Source: Comamonas sp. B21-038 | GTDB lineage: Bacteria; Pseudomonadota; Gammaproteobacteria; Burkholderiales; Burkholderiaceae_C | DNA length: 64,000 bases | NCBI RefSeq assembly: GCF_022387135.1 | Contig: NZ_CP092462.1 | Coordinates: 5,098,501 to 5,162,500, forward strand | Direction: 5' to 3' | Shown here: one piece after another, positions 34,916-43,280 of the stretch | Layout: each line of letters starts with the position of its first letter | Numbering within the stretch: position 1 is the stretch's first letter | The notes under the pieces: generated by a model | Seen by the model: only the letters and a program-made list of their open reading frames with translations | The model's database searches: none | Told to the model about the DNA's origin: nothing | Translations under genes and position numbers: made by a program

Positions 34916-37324
34916 ATGTCCCGATTTGTGGTGAAAAAAGTGGCGGTGCTCGGCGCCGGGGTGATGGGGGCGCAGATTGCGGCCCACCTCGTCAATGTGC
35001 GCGTGCCGGTGGTGCTGTTTGACCTGCCGGCCAAGGAAGGCCCCAAAAGCGCGATTGCCCAGAAGGCGATTGCCAACCTGAAAAAGCTCAAGCCTTCGCC
35101 GCTCGGTGTGGCGGCAGAAGCCGATCTGATCACGCCTGCCAACTACGAAGAACACCTGGCGCAGCTCAAGGACTGCGACCTGGTGATCGAGGCGATTGCC
35201 GAGCGCATGGACTGGAAGCGCGACCTCTACCACCAGATCGCGCCCTTTGTCGCGCCCCATGCGATCCTGGCCTCCAACACCTCGGGACTGTCGATCACGG
35301 CGCTGTCCGAGGCGCTGCCCGAGCAGCTGCGCCACCGCTTCTGCGGCATCCACTTCTTCAACCCACCGCGCTATATGCAGCTGGTGGAGCTGATCCCGAC
35401 CGCAGCGACCGAGCCCCAGGTGCTCGACCAGCTCGAAAGCTTTGCCACCAGCCAGCTGGGTAAGGGCGTCGTCCGCGCCAAGGACACGCCCAACTTCGTT
35501 GCCAACCGTGTCGGCGTGGCCGGCATGCTGTCCACCATGGCCGAGGCCGAGCGCTTTGGCCTGAGCTACGACGTCGTCGACGACCTGACCGGCAAGAAGC
35601 TCGGCCGTGCCAGTTCGGGCACCTTCCGCACTGCCGATGTGGTGGGCCTGGACACCCTGGCCCATGTCATCGCTACGATGCAGACCCAGCTGACCGCGCA
35701 GAGCGACTCGTTCTACGCCAGCTACAGCACGCCGGCGGTGTTGACCAAGCTGATCGCCGATGGCGCGCTGGGCCAGAAGACCAAGGCGGGTTTTTACCGC
35801 AAGACCAAGATGGGTATCGAGCGCTTTGACCCCGAGCACCAGGCCTATGTGCCCTCGGGCGAAAAGGGCAATGATGTCTATACCCGCATGCTCAAAAAGC
35901 CCGCCAGCGAGCGCCTGCAATTGCTGCGCAACAGCGAAGGCGCGCAAGGCCAGTTCCTCTGGGCCATCTTGCGCAACAGCTTCCACTACGCCGCCGTGCA
36001 CCTGAAGGGCATTGCCGACAATGCCCGCGATGTGGATCTGGCTATGCGCTGGGGCTTTGGCATGCAGCAAGGCCCCTTCGAGCTGTGGCAAGAGGCCGGC
36101 TGGCTGCAGGTGGCCAAGATGGTGCAGGAAGACATTGACGCGGGCAAGGCGCTCAGCACCGAGCCGCTGCCGCAGTGGGTGTTTGAAGGCCCCGTCGCGC
36201 AGGCTGGCGGCGTGCATACCGCGCAGGGCTCCTGGAGCGCGGCCGAGAACCGCTTTGTGCCGCGCCGCGATCTGCCGGTGTATGCGCGCCAGCTCTTCCC
36301 CGAACGCGTGCTCGGCGAGGCCAGCGAACCCGTGCAGGACTGGCGCACGGCAGGCCGTACCCTGGCCGAGAGCAAGGCCTCGCGCAGCTGGACCCTGGAT
36401 GACCAGGTGCTGGTCTTCAGCATCAAGACCAAGATGCACGCCATCAGCCCCGATGTGATGGAAGACCTGCAGGCCGCGCTGGCGCTGGCCGAGAAGGAAT
36501 TTGACGCCATGGTCATCTGGTCGGGTGATGCGCCATTCAGCGTGGGCGCCGATCTGCAGGCGATGATGCCGGCCTTTGCGCTGCAAGGCCCGATGGCCAT
36601 CGACCAGATCGAGCAGGTGATGCAACAGCTCTTCCTGTCGGTGCGCTATGCGCAGATCCCCGTGGTGGGCGCTGTGCATGGCATGGCATTGGGCGGCGGC
36701 TGCGAGCTGCTGCTGCACTGCGCACGCCGCGTGGCCCATATGGAGAGCTACATCGGCCTGGTCGAAATGGGCGTGGGCCTGGTGCCCGGCGCCGGCGGCC
36801 TCACCAATGTGGCCTACCAGGCGGCGCGCCATGCGCAGTACTCCACCGGCACGGATCTGCTGCCCTTCCTGGCGAACGGCTTTACCGCAGCGGCCAAGGC
36901 CACCGTGGGCACCAGCGCGCTGGAGTCGCAGGCCATTGGCTACTTGCAGGCCGATGATGTCATCGTGCCGCACCGCGACGAGCTGCTGTTTGTAGCGCTG
37001 ACGCAGGCCAAGGCCATGGCACAGTCGGGCTGGCGCCCACCGCAGCGCAAGCCTTTTCCGGTGGCCGGCCGCAGTGGCGCAGCCACCTTGCGCAGCACCC
37101 TGGTCAACATGCGCGAAGGCGGCTTCATCAGCGAGCACGACATGCTGATTGCCAGCCACATGGCGGATGTGGTCTGCGGCGGCGACGTGGATGCCGGCAC
37201 CCTGGTGAACGAGGAATACCTGATGGCGCTGGAGCGCAAGGCCTTTACCGACCTGATCGTGAAGGAAAAAACCCAGGAGCGCATTCTGGGCATGCTGAAC
37301 ACCGGCAAGCCCGTCCGCAATTAA
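34916..37324 (+). CDS. bifunctional 3-hydroxyacyl-CoA dehydrogenase/enoyl-CoA hydratase
   Basis: This 802-residue enzyme catalyses the middle steps of beta-oxidation. The NAD-binding hydroxyacyl-CoA dehydrogenase comes first (VAVLGAGVMGAQIAAHL at about 7-23; HFFNPPRYMQLVELI; C-terminal part to about 300), then, after a linker, a crotonase domain (about 490-700: FSVGADLQAM, GMALGGGCEL, GLVEMGVGLVPGAGG). This dehydrogenase-first order is the reverse of E. coli FadB. A GGAG ribosome site sits at 34907-34910. The downstream thiolase should complete the pathway, but a DUF559 unit has been inserted between them. Confidence 0.95.
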   Translation: MSRFVVKKVAVLGAGVMGAQIAAHLVNVRVPVVLFDLPAKEGPKSAIAQKAIANLKKLKPSPLGVAAEADLITPANYEEHLAQLKDCDLVIEAIAERMDWKRDLYHQIAPFVAPHAILASNTSGLSITALSEALPEQLRHRFCGIHFFNPPRYMQLVELIPTAATEPQVLDQLESFATSQLGKGVVRAKDTPNFVANRVGVAGMLSTMAEAERFGLSYDVVDDLTGKKLGRASSGTFRTADVVGLDTLAHVIATMQTQLTAQSDSFYASYSTPAVLTKLIADGALGQKTKAGFYRKTKMGIERFDPEHQAYVPSGEKGNDVYTRMLKKPASERLQLLRNSEGAQGQFLWAILRNSFHYAAVHLKGIADNARDVDLAMRWGFGMQQGPFELWQEAGWLQVAKMVQEDIDAGKALSTEPLPQWVFEGPVAQAGGVHTAQGSWSAAENRFVPRRDLPVYARQLFPERVLGEASEPVQDWRTAGRTLAESKASRSWTLDDQVLVFSIKTKMHAISPDVMEDLQAALALAEKEFDAMVIWSGDAPFSVGADLQAMMPAFALQGPMAIDQIEQVMQQLFLSVRYAQIPVVGAVHGMALGGGCELLLHCARRVAHMESYIGLVEMGVGLVPGAGGLTNVAYQAARHAQYSTGTDLLPFLANGFTAAAKATVGTSALESQAIGYLQADDVIVPHRDELLFVALTQAKAMAQSGWRPPQRKPFPVAGRSGAATLRSTLVNMREGGFISEHDMLIASHMADVVCGGDVDAGTLVNEEYLMALERKAFTDLIVKEKTQERILGMLNTGKPVRN

Positions 37325-37332
37325 GGCCCAGC

Positions 37333-37782
37333 ATGCATAACAACGCCCTGCTCTCCAACCCCCCCTCCCGCAAGCGGGAGAGGGCAGGGGTGAGGGCGGA
37401 TGTCAGGCTGCAGCAGGCCCGCGCCCTGCGCCAATCCCCCACCACGGCAGAACAACTGTTATGGCGCCACCTGCGCAACCGCCAGCTGGCGGGTTCCAAG
37501 TTCCGCAGACAGCATCCTCTGGATCCTTACATCCTGGATTTTGTCTGTCTGGCGCAGGGGCTGGTGGTTGAGGTGGATGGCGGCCAGCATGCGGATCTGC
37601 AGGCGCAAGGCTATGACCGGCAGCGCACGGTGTGGTTGCGGCAGCAAGGCTTGCGGGTTCTGCGGTTTTGGAACCACGAGGTTGTTCAACAAACGAATGA
37701 GGTGCTTGCGCATGTGCTGCAGGCCCTCACCCCGGCCCTCTCCCGCTTGCGGGAGAGGGAGGTGAATACAGAGGACGAGTGA
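37333..37782 (+). CDS. DUF559 endonuclease-like protein bracketed by inverted repeats
   Basis: The 149-residue product has the DUF559 core (about 35-128): AEQLLWRHLRNRQLAGSKFRRQ, LDFVCLAQGLVVEVDGGQH and LRVLRFWNHEVV. This fold is a Vsr/PD-(D/E)XK-like nuclease and the D...ExD residues are present, so metal-dependent cleavage is plausible. The first and last about 15 residues (PSRKRERAGVRA; ALTPALSRLRERE) are simply translations of the flanking palindromic repeats. The gene interrupts the hydroxyacyl-CoA dehydrogenase-thiolase operon, starts 8 bp after one and overlaps the start region of the other. True start could lie after the left repeat. Function unknown. Confidence 0.85.
   Translation: MHNNALLSNPPSRKRERAGVRADVRLQQARALRQSPTTAEQLLWRHLRNRQLAGSKFRRQHPLDPYILDFVCLAQGLVVEVDGGQHADLQAQGYDRQRTVWLRQQGLRVLRFWNHEVVQQTNEVLAHVLQALTPALSRLREREVNTEDE
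37365..37396 (+). repeat. left inverted repeat of the DUF559 unit (REP-like palindrome)
   Basis: The 32-base element begins with CTCCCGC, AA, GCGGGAG, a 7-bp palindrome, then AGGG...GTGAGGG. It is the reverse complement of 37724-37755 with one mismatch (31 of 32). The CCCTCTCCCGC/GCGGGAGAGGG core belongs to a palindromic repeat type widely scattered in proteobacterial genomes. Confidence 0.85.
37724..37759 (-). repeat. right inverted repeat of the DUF559 unit (REP-like palindrome)
   Basis: This element starts CCCTCACCCC and contains CCCTCTCCCGC, TT, GCGGGAGAGGG, an 11-bp palindrome that could form a long hairpin. Bases 37724-37755 mirror 37365-37396. It ends 26 bp before the thiolase ATG, so it may also act as a terminator or RNA-stability hairpin in the operon. 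Confidence 0.85.
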
Positions 37783-37784
37783 CC

Positions 37785-38984
37785 ATGAGTAAACAAGTTC
37801 AAGACGCCTACATCGTTGCGGCGACGCGCACACCGATTGGCAAGTCGCACAAAGGCTATCTGCGCAATATGCGCCCCGATGAGCTGCTGGCCACCACGAT
37901 GAAGGCCGTGCTGGCGCAGGCGCCGGGGCTGGATCCGCAGGCGATCGAGGATGTGGTCTGCGGCTGCGCGATCCCCGAAGCCCAGCAGGGCCTGAACGTG
38001 GCGCGCATCAGCGCGGTGCTGGCAGGGCTGCCGGTGGGGGTGGGCGGGGTGACGGTCAACCGCTTTTGCGCATCGGGCCTGACCGCTTTGCAGATGGCCG
38101 CCGACCGCATCCGCGTGGGCGAGGCCGATGTGATGATCGCCGCGGGCGTCGAGAGCATGAGCATGGTGCCGATGATGGGCAACTCGCCATCGCTGTCTCC
38201 GTCCATCTTTGAGCGCGAAGGCGATGTCGGCATTGCCTACGGCATGGGCCTGACGGCAGAAAAAGTCGCGCAGCGCTGGAAGGTCGGCCGCGATGCCCAG
38301 GATGCCTTTGCACTGCAGTCGCACCAGCGCGCGCTGGCGGCGCAGCAGGCGGGCGATTTTGCCGCAGAGATCACGCCGATCACCGTGACCGACCGGGGCG
38401 TGGACATCGCCAAGGGCGAGGCGGTGAGCCGCTCGCGCACCATCAGCCTGGATGAAGGCCCGCGCCCGGACACGTCGATCGAAGGCCTGGCCAAGCTGCG
38501 TACCGTGTTTGCGGCGCGCGGCTCCGTCACTGCCGGCAACAGCTCGCAGACCAGCGATGGCGCAGGTGCGCTGCTGGTGGTGAGCGAGGCGGCGCTCAAG
38601 CGCTTCAACCTGACGCCGCTGGCACGCTTTGTCAGCTATGCCAGCAAGGGCGTGCCGCCCGAGATCATGGGCATTGGCCCGATTGAGGCGATCCCGGTGG
38701 CGCTGCGCCATGCGGGCCTGTCCTTGCAGGACATGGACTGGATCGAGCTGAACGAGGCCTTTGCTGCGCAGTCGCTGGCGGTCATCGAGCAATTGGGCAT
38801 GGACCCGGCCAAGGTCAACCCCATGGGCGGCGCGATTGCGCTGGGCCACCCGCTGGGCGCTACAGGCGCCATCCGTGCCGCCACCGTCGTGCATGCGCTG
38901 CAGCGCAACAAGCTCAAATACGGCATGGTGACCATGTGCGTGGGCATGGGGCAGGGCGCGGCCGGCATTCTGGAGCGCGTGTAA
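37785..38984 (+). CDS. acetyl-CoA acyltransferase (thiolase)
   Basis: The 399-residue thiolase cleaves 3-ketoacyl-CoA in the last step of beta-oxidation. The nucleophilic cysteine lies in NRFCASGL (about 91), the second active-site pair is ALGHPLGATGA (His, about 354) and CVGMGQGAA (Cys, about 386). The family N-terminus AYIVAATRTPIGK starts close to the ATG at 37785; GTG at 37779 is also in frame. It is separated from the dehydrogenase by the DUF559 unit, with which its upstream region now overlaps. Confidence 0.96.
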   Translation: MSKQVQDAYIVAATRTPIGKSHKGYLRNMRPDELLATTMKAVLAQAPGLDPQAIEDVVCGCAIPEAQQGLNVARISAVLAGLPVGVGGVTVNRFCASGLTALQMAADRIRVGEADVMIAAGVESMSMVPMMGNSPSLSPSIFEREGDVGIAYGMGLTAEKVAQRWKVGRDAQDAFALQSHQRALAAQQAGDFAAEITPITVTDRGVDIAKGEAVSRSRTISLDEGPRPDTSIEGLAKLRTVFAARGSVTAGNSSQTSDGAGALLVVSEAALKRFNLTPLARFVSYASKGVPPEIMGIGPIEAIPVALRHAGLSLQDMDWIELNEAFAAQSLAVIEQLGMDPAKVNPMGGAIALGHPLGATGAIRAATVVHALQRNKLKYGMVTMCVGMGQGAAGILERV

Positions 38985-38998
38985 AACGCCCCAGGCCA

Positions 38999-39034
38999 CG
39001 GCATCTGTCGCCCACAAGGCTGCGGCAGATGCCG
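38999..39034. other. long hairpin after the thiolase gene
   Basis: CGGCATCTGTCGC at 38999-39011 pairs with GCGGCAGATGCCG at 39022-39034 over 13 positions (one G-T pair) with a 10-base loop. No T-run follows. It may stabilise the upstream transcript or weakly terminate it. Confidence 0.5.
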
Positions 39035-39073
39035 CTGGCTGCTACTGTCGGGTGGCAGAAAATGCAACTGCAT

Positions 39074-39096
39074 TACCAGCCTTGCAAGGCTTGGTA
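39074..39096. promoter_or_regulatory. palindrome upstream of the thioesterase-like gene
   Basis: AGCCTTGCAAGGCT (39078-39091) is a perfect 14-bp palindrome; with one offset base it extends to TACC...GGTA on each side. It is 57 bases before the ATG at 39149, in the 164-bp gap, where a dimeric regulator such as the TetR protein of this cluster could bind. Confidence 0.4.
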
Positions 39097-39148
39097 CGGG
39101 CACAAGGCGTTTTCAGCGGAGTCAAAAATTTCTGCGAAAGATGTCCGA

Positions 39149-39991
39149 ATGAGTGAACTCTCCACCAACAGCGAACGCCATGCCTTCGACCGTGCCATGG
39201 CGATGGAAGCAACCGGCCAGAACCAGTACGCGGCGCAGGCCAGCAAGGACTACTGGAACATGGTCGGGCCCTATGGCGGCATCACAGCTGCCCAAGTGGC
39301 ACAGGCGGTGTTGCAGCACCCGCAGCGCCTGGGGGATCTGGTGGCGATCACCGTGAACTACGCTGGTGCGGTGGGCGAGCGGCCGTACGTGATCGAGGCC
39401 ATCCCCGCCCGCACCAACCGCAGCACCCAGCACTGGATCATCACCCTGCGCGAGCAGGATGCGCAGGGCCAGTGGTCCACCACGACCACCGCGACGGCGA
39501 TGACGGCGCTGGCGCGCGAAACCTGGTCGGACGACGAATACGCGATGCCCGAGGTGCTGCCGGCCAGCGCGGTGGAGCGCTACACCACCGATTTCCGCGT
39601 GGAATGGCTGAACCGCTACAACATCCGCCCGCTGCTGGGCGGCTACCCGACCGAGTGGGATGGCGCGGCCAGCCCGAGTCTCACCCGCATGTGGGTGGGC
39701 GACGAGCCCCCGCGCCCGCTGGATGTGCCGGCGCTGACTTCGCTGTGCGATGTGTTCTTTCCCCGCATCTGGCTGCGCCGCGCCAAGCGCGTGCCGGTGG
39801 GCACCGTGTCCTTGACGGTCTATGTGCATGCCAGTGCCGAGCAATTGGCCGCCGTGGGTACCCAGCCGGTGCTGGCCCAGGCGCAGGGCCAGGGCTTTCG
39901 GGATGGCTTTTTTGACCAGACCGCGCAGATCTGGTCGCCCCAGGGCGTTTTGCTGGCCACCAGCCACCAGCTGGTCTATTACAAGGAATAA
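39149..39991 (+). CDS. acyl-CoA thioesterase-like double-hotdog protein
   Basis: The 280-residue protein matches the TesB-like acyl-CoA thioesterase superfamily: YWNMVGPYGGITAAQVAQAVLQHP near residue 32 (hotdog helix), GDLVAITVNYAG and a second module with RIWLRRAKRVPVGTVSLTVYVHA and a closing GVLLATSHQLVYYKE. It would hydrolyse acyl-CoA esters; specificity cannot be read. Family members begin near this Met; the frame is open far upstream without similarity. The gene lies between thiolase and crotonase in the fatty-acid cluster. Confidence 0.85.
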   Translation: MSELSTNSERHAFDRAMAMEATGQNQYAAQASKDYWNMVGPYGGITAAQVAQAVLQHPQRLGDLVAITVNYAGAVGERPYVIEAIPARTNRSTQHWIITLREQDAQGQWSTTTTATAMTALARETWSDDEYAMPEVLPASAVERYTTDFRVEWLNRYNIRPLLGGYPTEWDGAASPSLTRMWVGDEPPRPLDVPALTSLCDVFFPRIWLRRAKRVPVGTVSLTVYVHASAEQLAAVGTQPVLAQAQGQGFRDGFFDQTAQIWSPQGVLLATSHQLVYYKE

Positions 39992-40023
39992 GGCGTGCCA
40001 AATCCGGTTAGCATGCCAGCGTC

Positions 40024-40072
40024 TTCGGTGTGCGCCCTGGCAGTGGCCCGGGCCCGGCACCGAACCTTTTTT
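40024..40072 (+). terminator. probable terminator between thioesterase and crotonase genes
   Basis: TTCGGTG at 40024-40030 pairs with CACCGAA at 40058-40064, with an inner GCCC/GGGC helix, followed by CC and six T. It lies 12 bases before the crotonase ATG, so it could work as an attenuator for that gene. Confidence 0.55.
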
Positions 40073-40083
40073 GAGAGACTGTT

Positions 40084-40866
40084 ATGACGATCCAATCCTC
40101 CTGCGACGATATCCGGGTGCTGGCCGAAGCGGGCATCTGCACCATCACCTTCAACCGGGTGGCCAAGAAGAACTCGCTGACCGGCGCCATGTACCTGGCG
40201 TTGGCGGACATCCTGCAGCAGGCCGCCAGCAGCAGCGACGTGCGTGTGGTGCTGTTCCAGGGCGATGCCTCGGTGTTTACCGCCGGCAACGACCTGGGCG
40301 ATTTCCTCCACGGCCCCAAGCCCGATGACAACGCGCCGCCATTCCAGTTCCTGCAGGCGCTGGCCGCCTTCCCCAAGCCCATCGTCGCAGCCGTCTGCGG
40401 CCCGGCCGTGGGCATTGGCACGACGATGCTGCTGCACTGCGACCTGGTCTATGCCGGTGACAACGCGATGTTCTCGCTGCCCTTCGTCAACCTGGGCTTC
40501 TGCCCCGAAGGGGCATCCAGCCTGCTGCTGCCGCAGCTGATGGGCCACCAGCGCGCCTGCGAGGCCTTGCTGCTGGGCGACCCCTTCATGGCCGAGGCGG
40601 CACTGGAGGTGGGCCTGGTCAACCGGGTGGTGCCGCCGACCGAATGCAACACCATCGCGCAGGCACAAGCGGCCAAGCTGGCCGCCAAGCCGCTGGCCTC
40701 GCTGATGGCCAGCAAGCGCCTGCTCAAGAGCGGCCAGATGGCGGCGGTTCAGTCGCGCATCGCGGAAGAAGGCCGTGTGTTTGCCGATCTGCTGCAGCAG
40801 CCCGCCGCCAAGGAGGCGATGCAGGCCTTTATGGAAAAGCGCAAGCCCAACTTCAGCGGTCTGTGA
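40084..40866 (+). CDS. enoyl-CoA hydratase/isomerase family protein
   Basis: At 260 residues, a single-domain crotonase. The oxyanion-hole segments are TAGNDLGDFL (about 63) and GPAVGIGTTMLLHCDLVYA (about 107), and the CoA-binding core shows LPFVNLGFCPEGASSLLLPQLMG. The catalytic Glu of the second position is in CPEGASS, typical of PaaG/ECI-like isomerases or broad crotonases. It is the last plus-strand gene of the beta-oxidation cluster and its last 14 bases overlap the end of the convergent YdjC gene. Confidence 0.9.
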   Translation: MTIQSSCDDIRVLAEAGICTITFNRVAKKNSLTGAMYLALADILQQAASSSDVRVVLFQGDASVFTAGNDLGDFLHGPKPDDNAPPFQFLQALAAFPKPIVAAVCGPAVGIGTTMLLHCDLVYAGDNAMFSLPFVNLGFCPEGASSLLLPQLMGHQRACEALLLGDPFMAEAALEVGLVNRVVPPTECNTIAQAQAAKLAAKPLASLMASKRLLKSGQMAAVQSRIAEEGRVFADLLQQPAAKEAMQAFMEKRKPNFSGL

Positions 40867-41686
40867 TCGCTGCTGAGGCTGGCTTGGCAGGCGCCAGCTT
40901 GCCAATGCGGCAGCCCTGCGCTGCCAGCAGCTCGCCAAACGCCGGCGAGCGCAGATAGGCCCACTCCACCGGCCGCTGCTGGCCAATGGCGTCCTCCGGC
41001 ATCGGCGTCTGCGCCGGGTGGCACATCAAGAGGCTGCCGTCCTGGCATTCGGCCAGCCATTGCGCCATCAGGCCGCCATAAGCGGCCTCCGTCGGTGCAT
41101 CAAACCCATAGACCCCTGCAAAGCCCTGGTTGGTGGCCCAGTGCTGGCGCTGCAACTGGTGGCTGAGGCGGTAGCCGCCCAGCAGCGCGATCGTGGCCGA
41201 TTTGGCCTGCCAACGCAAAGCGCCCGCAGGGGCCGTGGATCGGATCCATATCTGCCGGGCCGCGGCGCCATAGCGCGCGCTGAGCTCGGCCAGCATCGCT
41301 TTGCGCACGCCGGGTAGCTGGTGCACATGCTGGTGGCCATCCACGTAGACGGGTGGCATGCCCAGCGCATCCTCAAACGCATCGAGCTGGCGGCACCAGG
41401 CGTCGCGCAGCGCAGCGGCAGACAACCGGGCGGTATAGGCCTGGCTGAGAATGCGCGTGATGGGGGTATCGGGCGCTATGCCATGGCCTTCGGTCAGGTT
41501 GAAATGCAGGCCCAGGTCCAGCTGGCTGCGCACCGCAGGCAAGGCGCGTGCAGCAGCACGCCAGCCCGGGGCCGTGGTCATGCAGCTGGTAGCAGAGAGG
41601 CGGCCCAGCGCCGCCAGCTCCAGCACCGCTGCATCAACAGCCGGGTGCAGCGCAAAATCATCGGCGCAGAGGGTGATGTTCTTCAT
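40853..41686 (-). CDS. YdjC/ChbG-family carbohydrate deacetylase (HpnK-like)
   Basis: The 277-residue protein has the YdjC fold: MKNITLCADDFALHPAVDAAVLEL at the N-terminus (metal-binding Asp pair), LGLHFNLTEGHG (metal His), and YVDGHQHVHQLPGVR (catalytic His). The family removes N-acetyl groups from sugars such as chitooligosaccharides; HpnK acts in hopanoid synthesis. Here it overlaps the GtrA gene (ATGA on the minus strand) and follows the GtrB-type transferase, so it more likely edits a lipid-linked sugar. It overlaps the convergent crotonase gene by 14 bases. Confidence 0.88.
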   Translation of the reverse strand: MKNITLCADDFALHPAVDAAVLELAALGRLSATSCMTTAPGWRAAARALPAVRSQLDLGLHFNLTEGHGIAPDTPITRILSQAYTARLSAAALRDAWCRQLDAFEDALGMPPVYVDGHQHVHQLPGVRKAMLAELSARYGAAARQIWIRSTAPAGALRWQAKSATIALLGGYRLSHQLQRQHWATNQGFAGVYGFDAPTEAAYGGLMAQWLAECQDGSLLMCHPAQTPMPEDAIGQQRPVEWAYLRSPAFGELLAAQGCRIGKLAPAKPASAAITDR

Positions 41687-42111
41687 GGTGCTCCGTGCGG
41701 TGCAGCGTGAGTAAAGGCCCAGCACTTGGCTGCAACAAAGGTGAATACCGCCACGACGATCAGCACCGCCACCAGGCTCCAGGCATAGTGCCAGTGCAGC
41801 TGGTGCAGCGCCAGGTAGTACAGCAGTTCATTGAGGGCGAAGGAGCTGCAGGCGACCAGAAAAAACCGCGGCAGCGCCTGCGCGTGGGGCGCCTTTTGAT
41901 CGGCAAAGGTCAGCCAGGCGTGGCCGCTGTAGCTGACCCCAAAGGCGACCAGAAAAGCCAGCACATTGGCCAGCAGCGGCGCCATGCCCGCGCCGCCCAC
42001 CAGGAGCAGCACCACCAGCAAATGCGTGGCCGCCGCCGAGCCACCCACGGCAATGAACTGCAGGCCTTGAGGCAGTCTGCGCAGGCGCTCGGCCAAGGCG
42101 GCGACCCGCAA
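41683..42111 (-). CDS. GtrA-family membrane protein
   Basis: The 142-residue product has four hydrophobic segments and the GtrA pattern: QGLQFIAVGGSAAATHLLVVLLL, LANVLAFLVAFGVSYSGHAWLTF. GtrA proteins are thought to flip undecaprenyl-linked sugars. No ATG is available before the family start; TTG at 42111, 2 bases after the stop of the upstream glycosyltransferase, is the probable start. It is coupled on its other side to the YdjC gene. Confidence 0.85.
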   Translation of the reverse strand: MRVAALAERLRRLPQGLQFIAVGGSAAATHLLVVLLLVGGAGMAPLLANVLAFLVAFGVSYSGHAWLTFADQKAPHAQALPRFFLVACSSFALNELLYYLALHQLHWHYAWSLVAVLIVVAVFTFVAAKCWAFTHAAPHGAP

Positions 42112-42113
42112 GC

Positions 42114-43181
42114 TCAGGACTCCGGCGGCATCGGCGCAACCGGTGCCGGCGCCGTGGCGGATGCCGGTACATACGGGGGTGCCACGGGCTCGCTGCTCAC
42201 GGGGCTGCGGTCATCGTTGTTCGCCACGATGTACAAAGGCCGGCGCTTGACCTCGTCATAAATGCGGCCGATGTACTCGCCCAGCATGCCAATGGACATC
42301 AGTTGCACGCCGGAGAACAGCATCAGGCCGGCGGCCAAGGTCGGCCAGCCGTCGATAGGGTTGTCCAGCACGATGGTCTCGACAGTGATGTAGATGCCGT
42401 AGAGGATGGCCATCACCGAGATGCAAAAGCCCACCAGGCTCCAGATGCGCAACGGCAAGGTGGTGAACGAGGTCAACCCCTGAAACGCCAGCGCAAACAG
42501 CCGGTGAAAATTGAAGCTGGACTGCCCGCTGCGCCGGCTATCGGGCACGAAGGGCAGCGCCACGCTCTTGAAGCCGACCCAGGCGTACAGGCCCTTCATG
42601 AAGCGGTTGCGCTCGGGCAGCTGGCGCAGCGCATCGACCACCTTGCGGTCCATGAGCCGGAAATCGCCCGCGTTCTCGGGGATGTGCACGGCGTTGTCGC
42701 GGTTCATCAGGTAGTAGAACAGCCAGGTGCCCCAGCGCTTGGCCTTGGCCTCGCCAGCGCGGTCGGCGATGACGCCGTAGACCATGTCATAGCCGCCCTG
42801 CCACAGCTGCACCATCTCGGCAATCAGGGGCAGGGGGTGCTGAAAGTCGGCATCGATCAACAGCACCGCATTGCCGCGTGCATAGTCCAGCCCGGCGGTC
42901 ATCGCCGCTTCCTTGCCAAAATTGCGCGCCAGCTGGATGTAGTGCAGCGGCAGCTGTTGGCCCAGGCGCTGGGCCACTTCATCGGTGGTGTCCTTGCTGC
43001 CGTCATTGACCAGCACGATCTCGCACTCTACAGAGAGTGCTCGCACGGTCTCGTACAAGGCCGGCAGAAAGGCTTCCAGGTTGCTGGCTTCGTTATAGGC
43101 AGGCACCACGCAGCTCAAGCGCAACGGTGGCCGGGGCGCCGTGCGGGTGGAGGGCGGAGCGGGAGGCAGGGTGTCAGGCAT
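42114..43181 (-). CDS. GtrB/DPM1-type polyprenyl-phosphate glycosyltransferase
   Basis: At 355 residues, this has an N-terminal GT2 domain (SCVVPAYNEASNL, VLVNDGSKDTT, LLIDADFQHP) and two C-terminal membrane helices (about 248-315), the layout of GtrB and ArnC-like enzymes that load a sugar on undecaprenyl phosphate. FGKEAAMTAGLDYA and FNFHRLFALAFQGLTSF are further family hallmarks. A Pro/Ala-rich tail of about 35 residues ends the protein. With GtrA and YdjC it forms a three-gene operon that modifies a surface glycan. Confidence 0.92.
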   Translation of the reverse strand: MPDTLPPAPPSTRTAPRPPLRLSCVVPAYNEASNLEAFLPALYETVRALSVECEIVLVNDGSKDTTDEVAQRLGQQLPLHYIQLARNFGKEAAMTAGLDYARGNAVLLIDADFQHPLPLIAEMVQLWQGGYDMVYGVIADRAGEAKAKRWGTWLFYYLMNRDNAVHIPENAGDFRLMDRKVVDALRQLPERNRFMKGLYAWVGFKSVALPFVPDSRRSGQSSFNFHRLFALAFQGLTSFTTLPLRIWSLVGFCISVMAILYGIYITVETIVLDNPIDGWPTLAAGLMLFSGVQLMSIGMLGEYIGRIYDEVKRRPLYIVANNDDRSPVSSEPVAPPYVPASATAPAPVAPMPPES

Positions 43182-43280
43182 AGTTGTGCTGTATTTGCGC
43201 GCAGTCTAGCGCATGGCGCAGCGGCATCCCAGCAGAATCTGCGATTGCCGTGCCAGGCGCTTGACTGCATACTGCGATGG

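Noticed and set aside
42303..43280. In-frame extension of the PaaI-like gene upstream through the GtrB gene.
   Set aside because: It lies antisense to GtrB; the hotdog family begins near the ATG at 43281.
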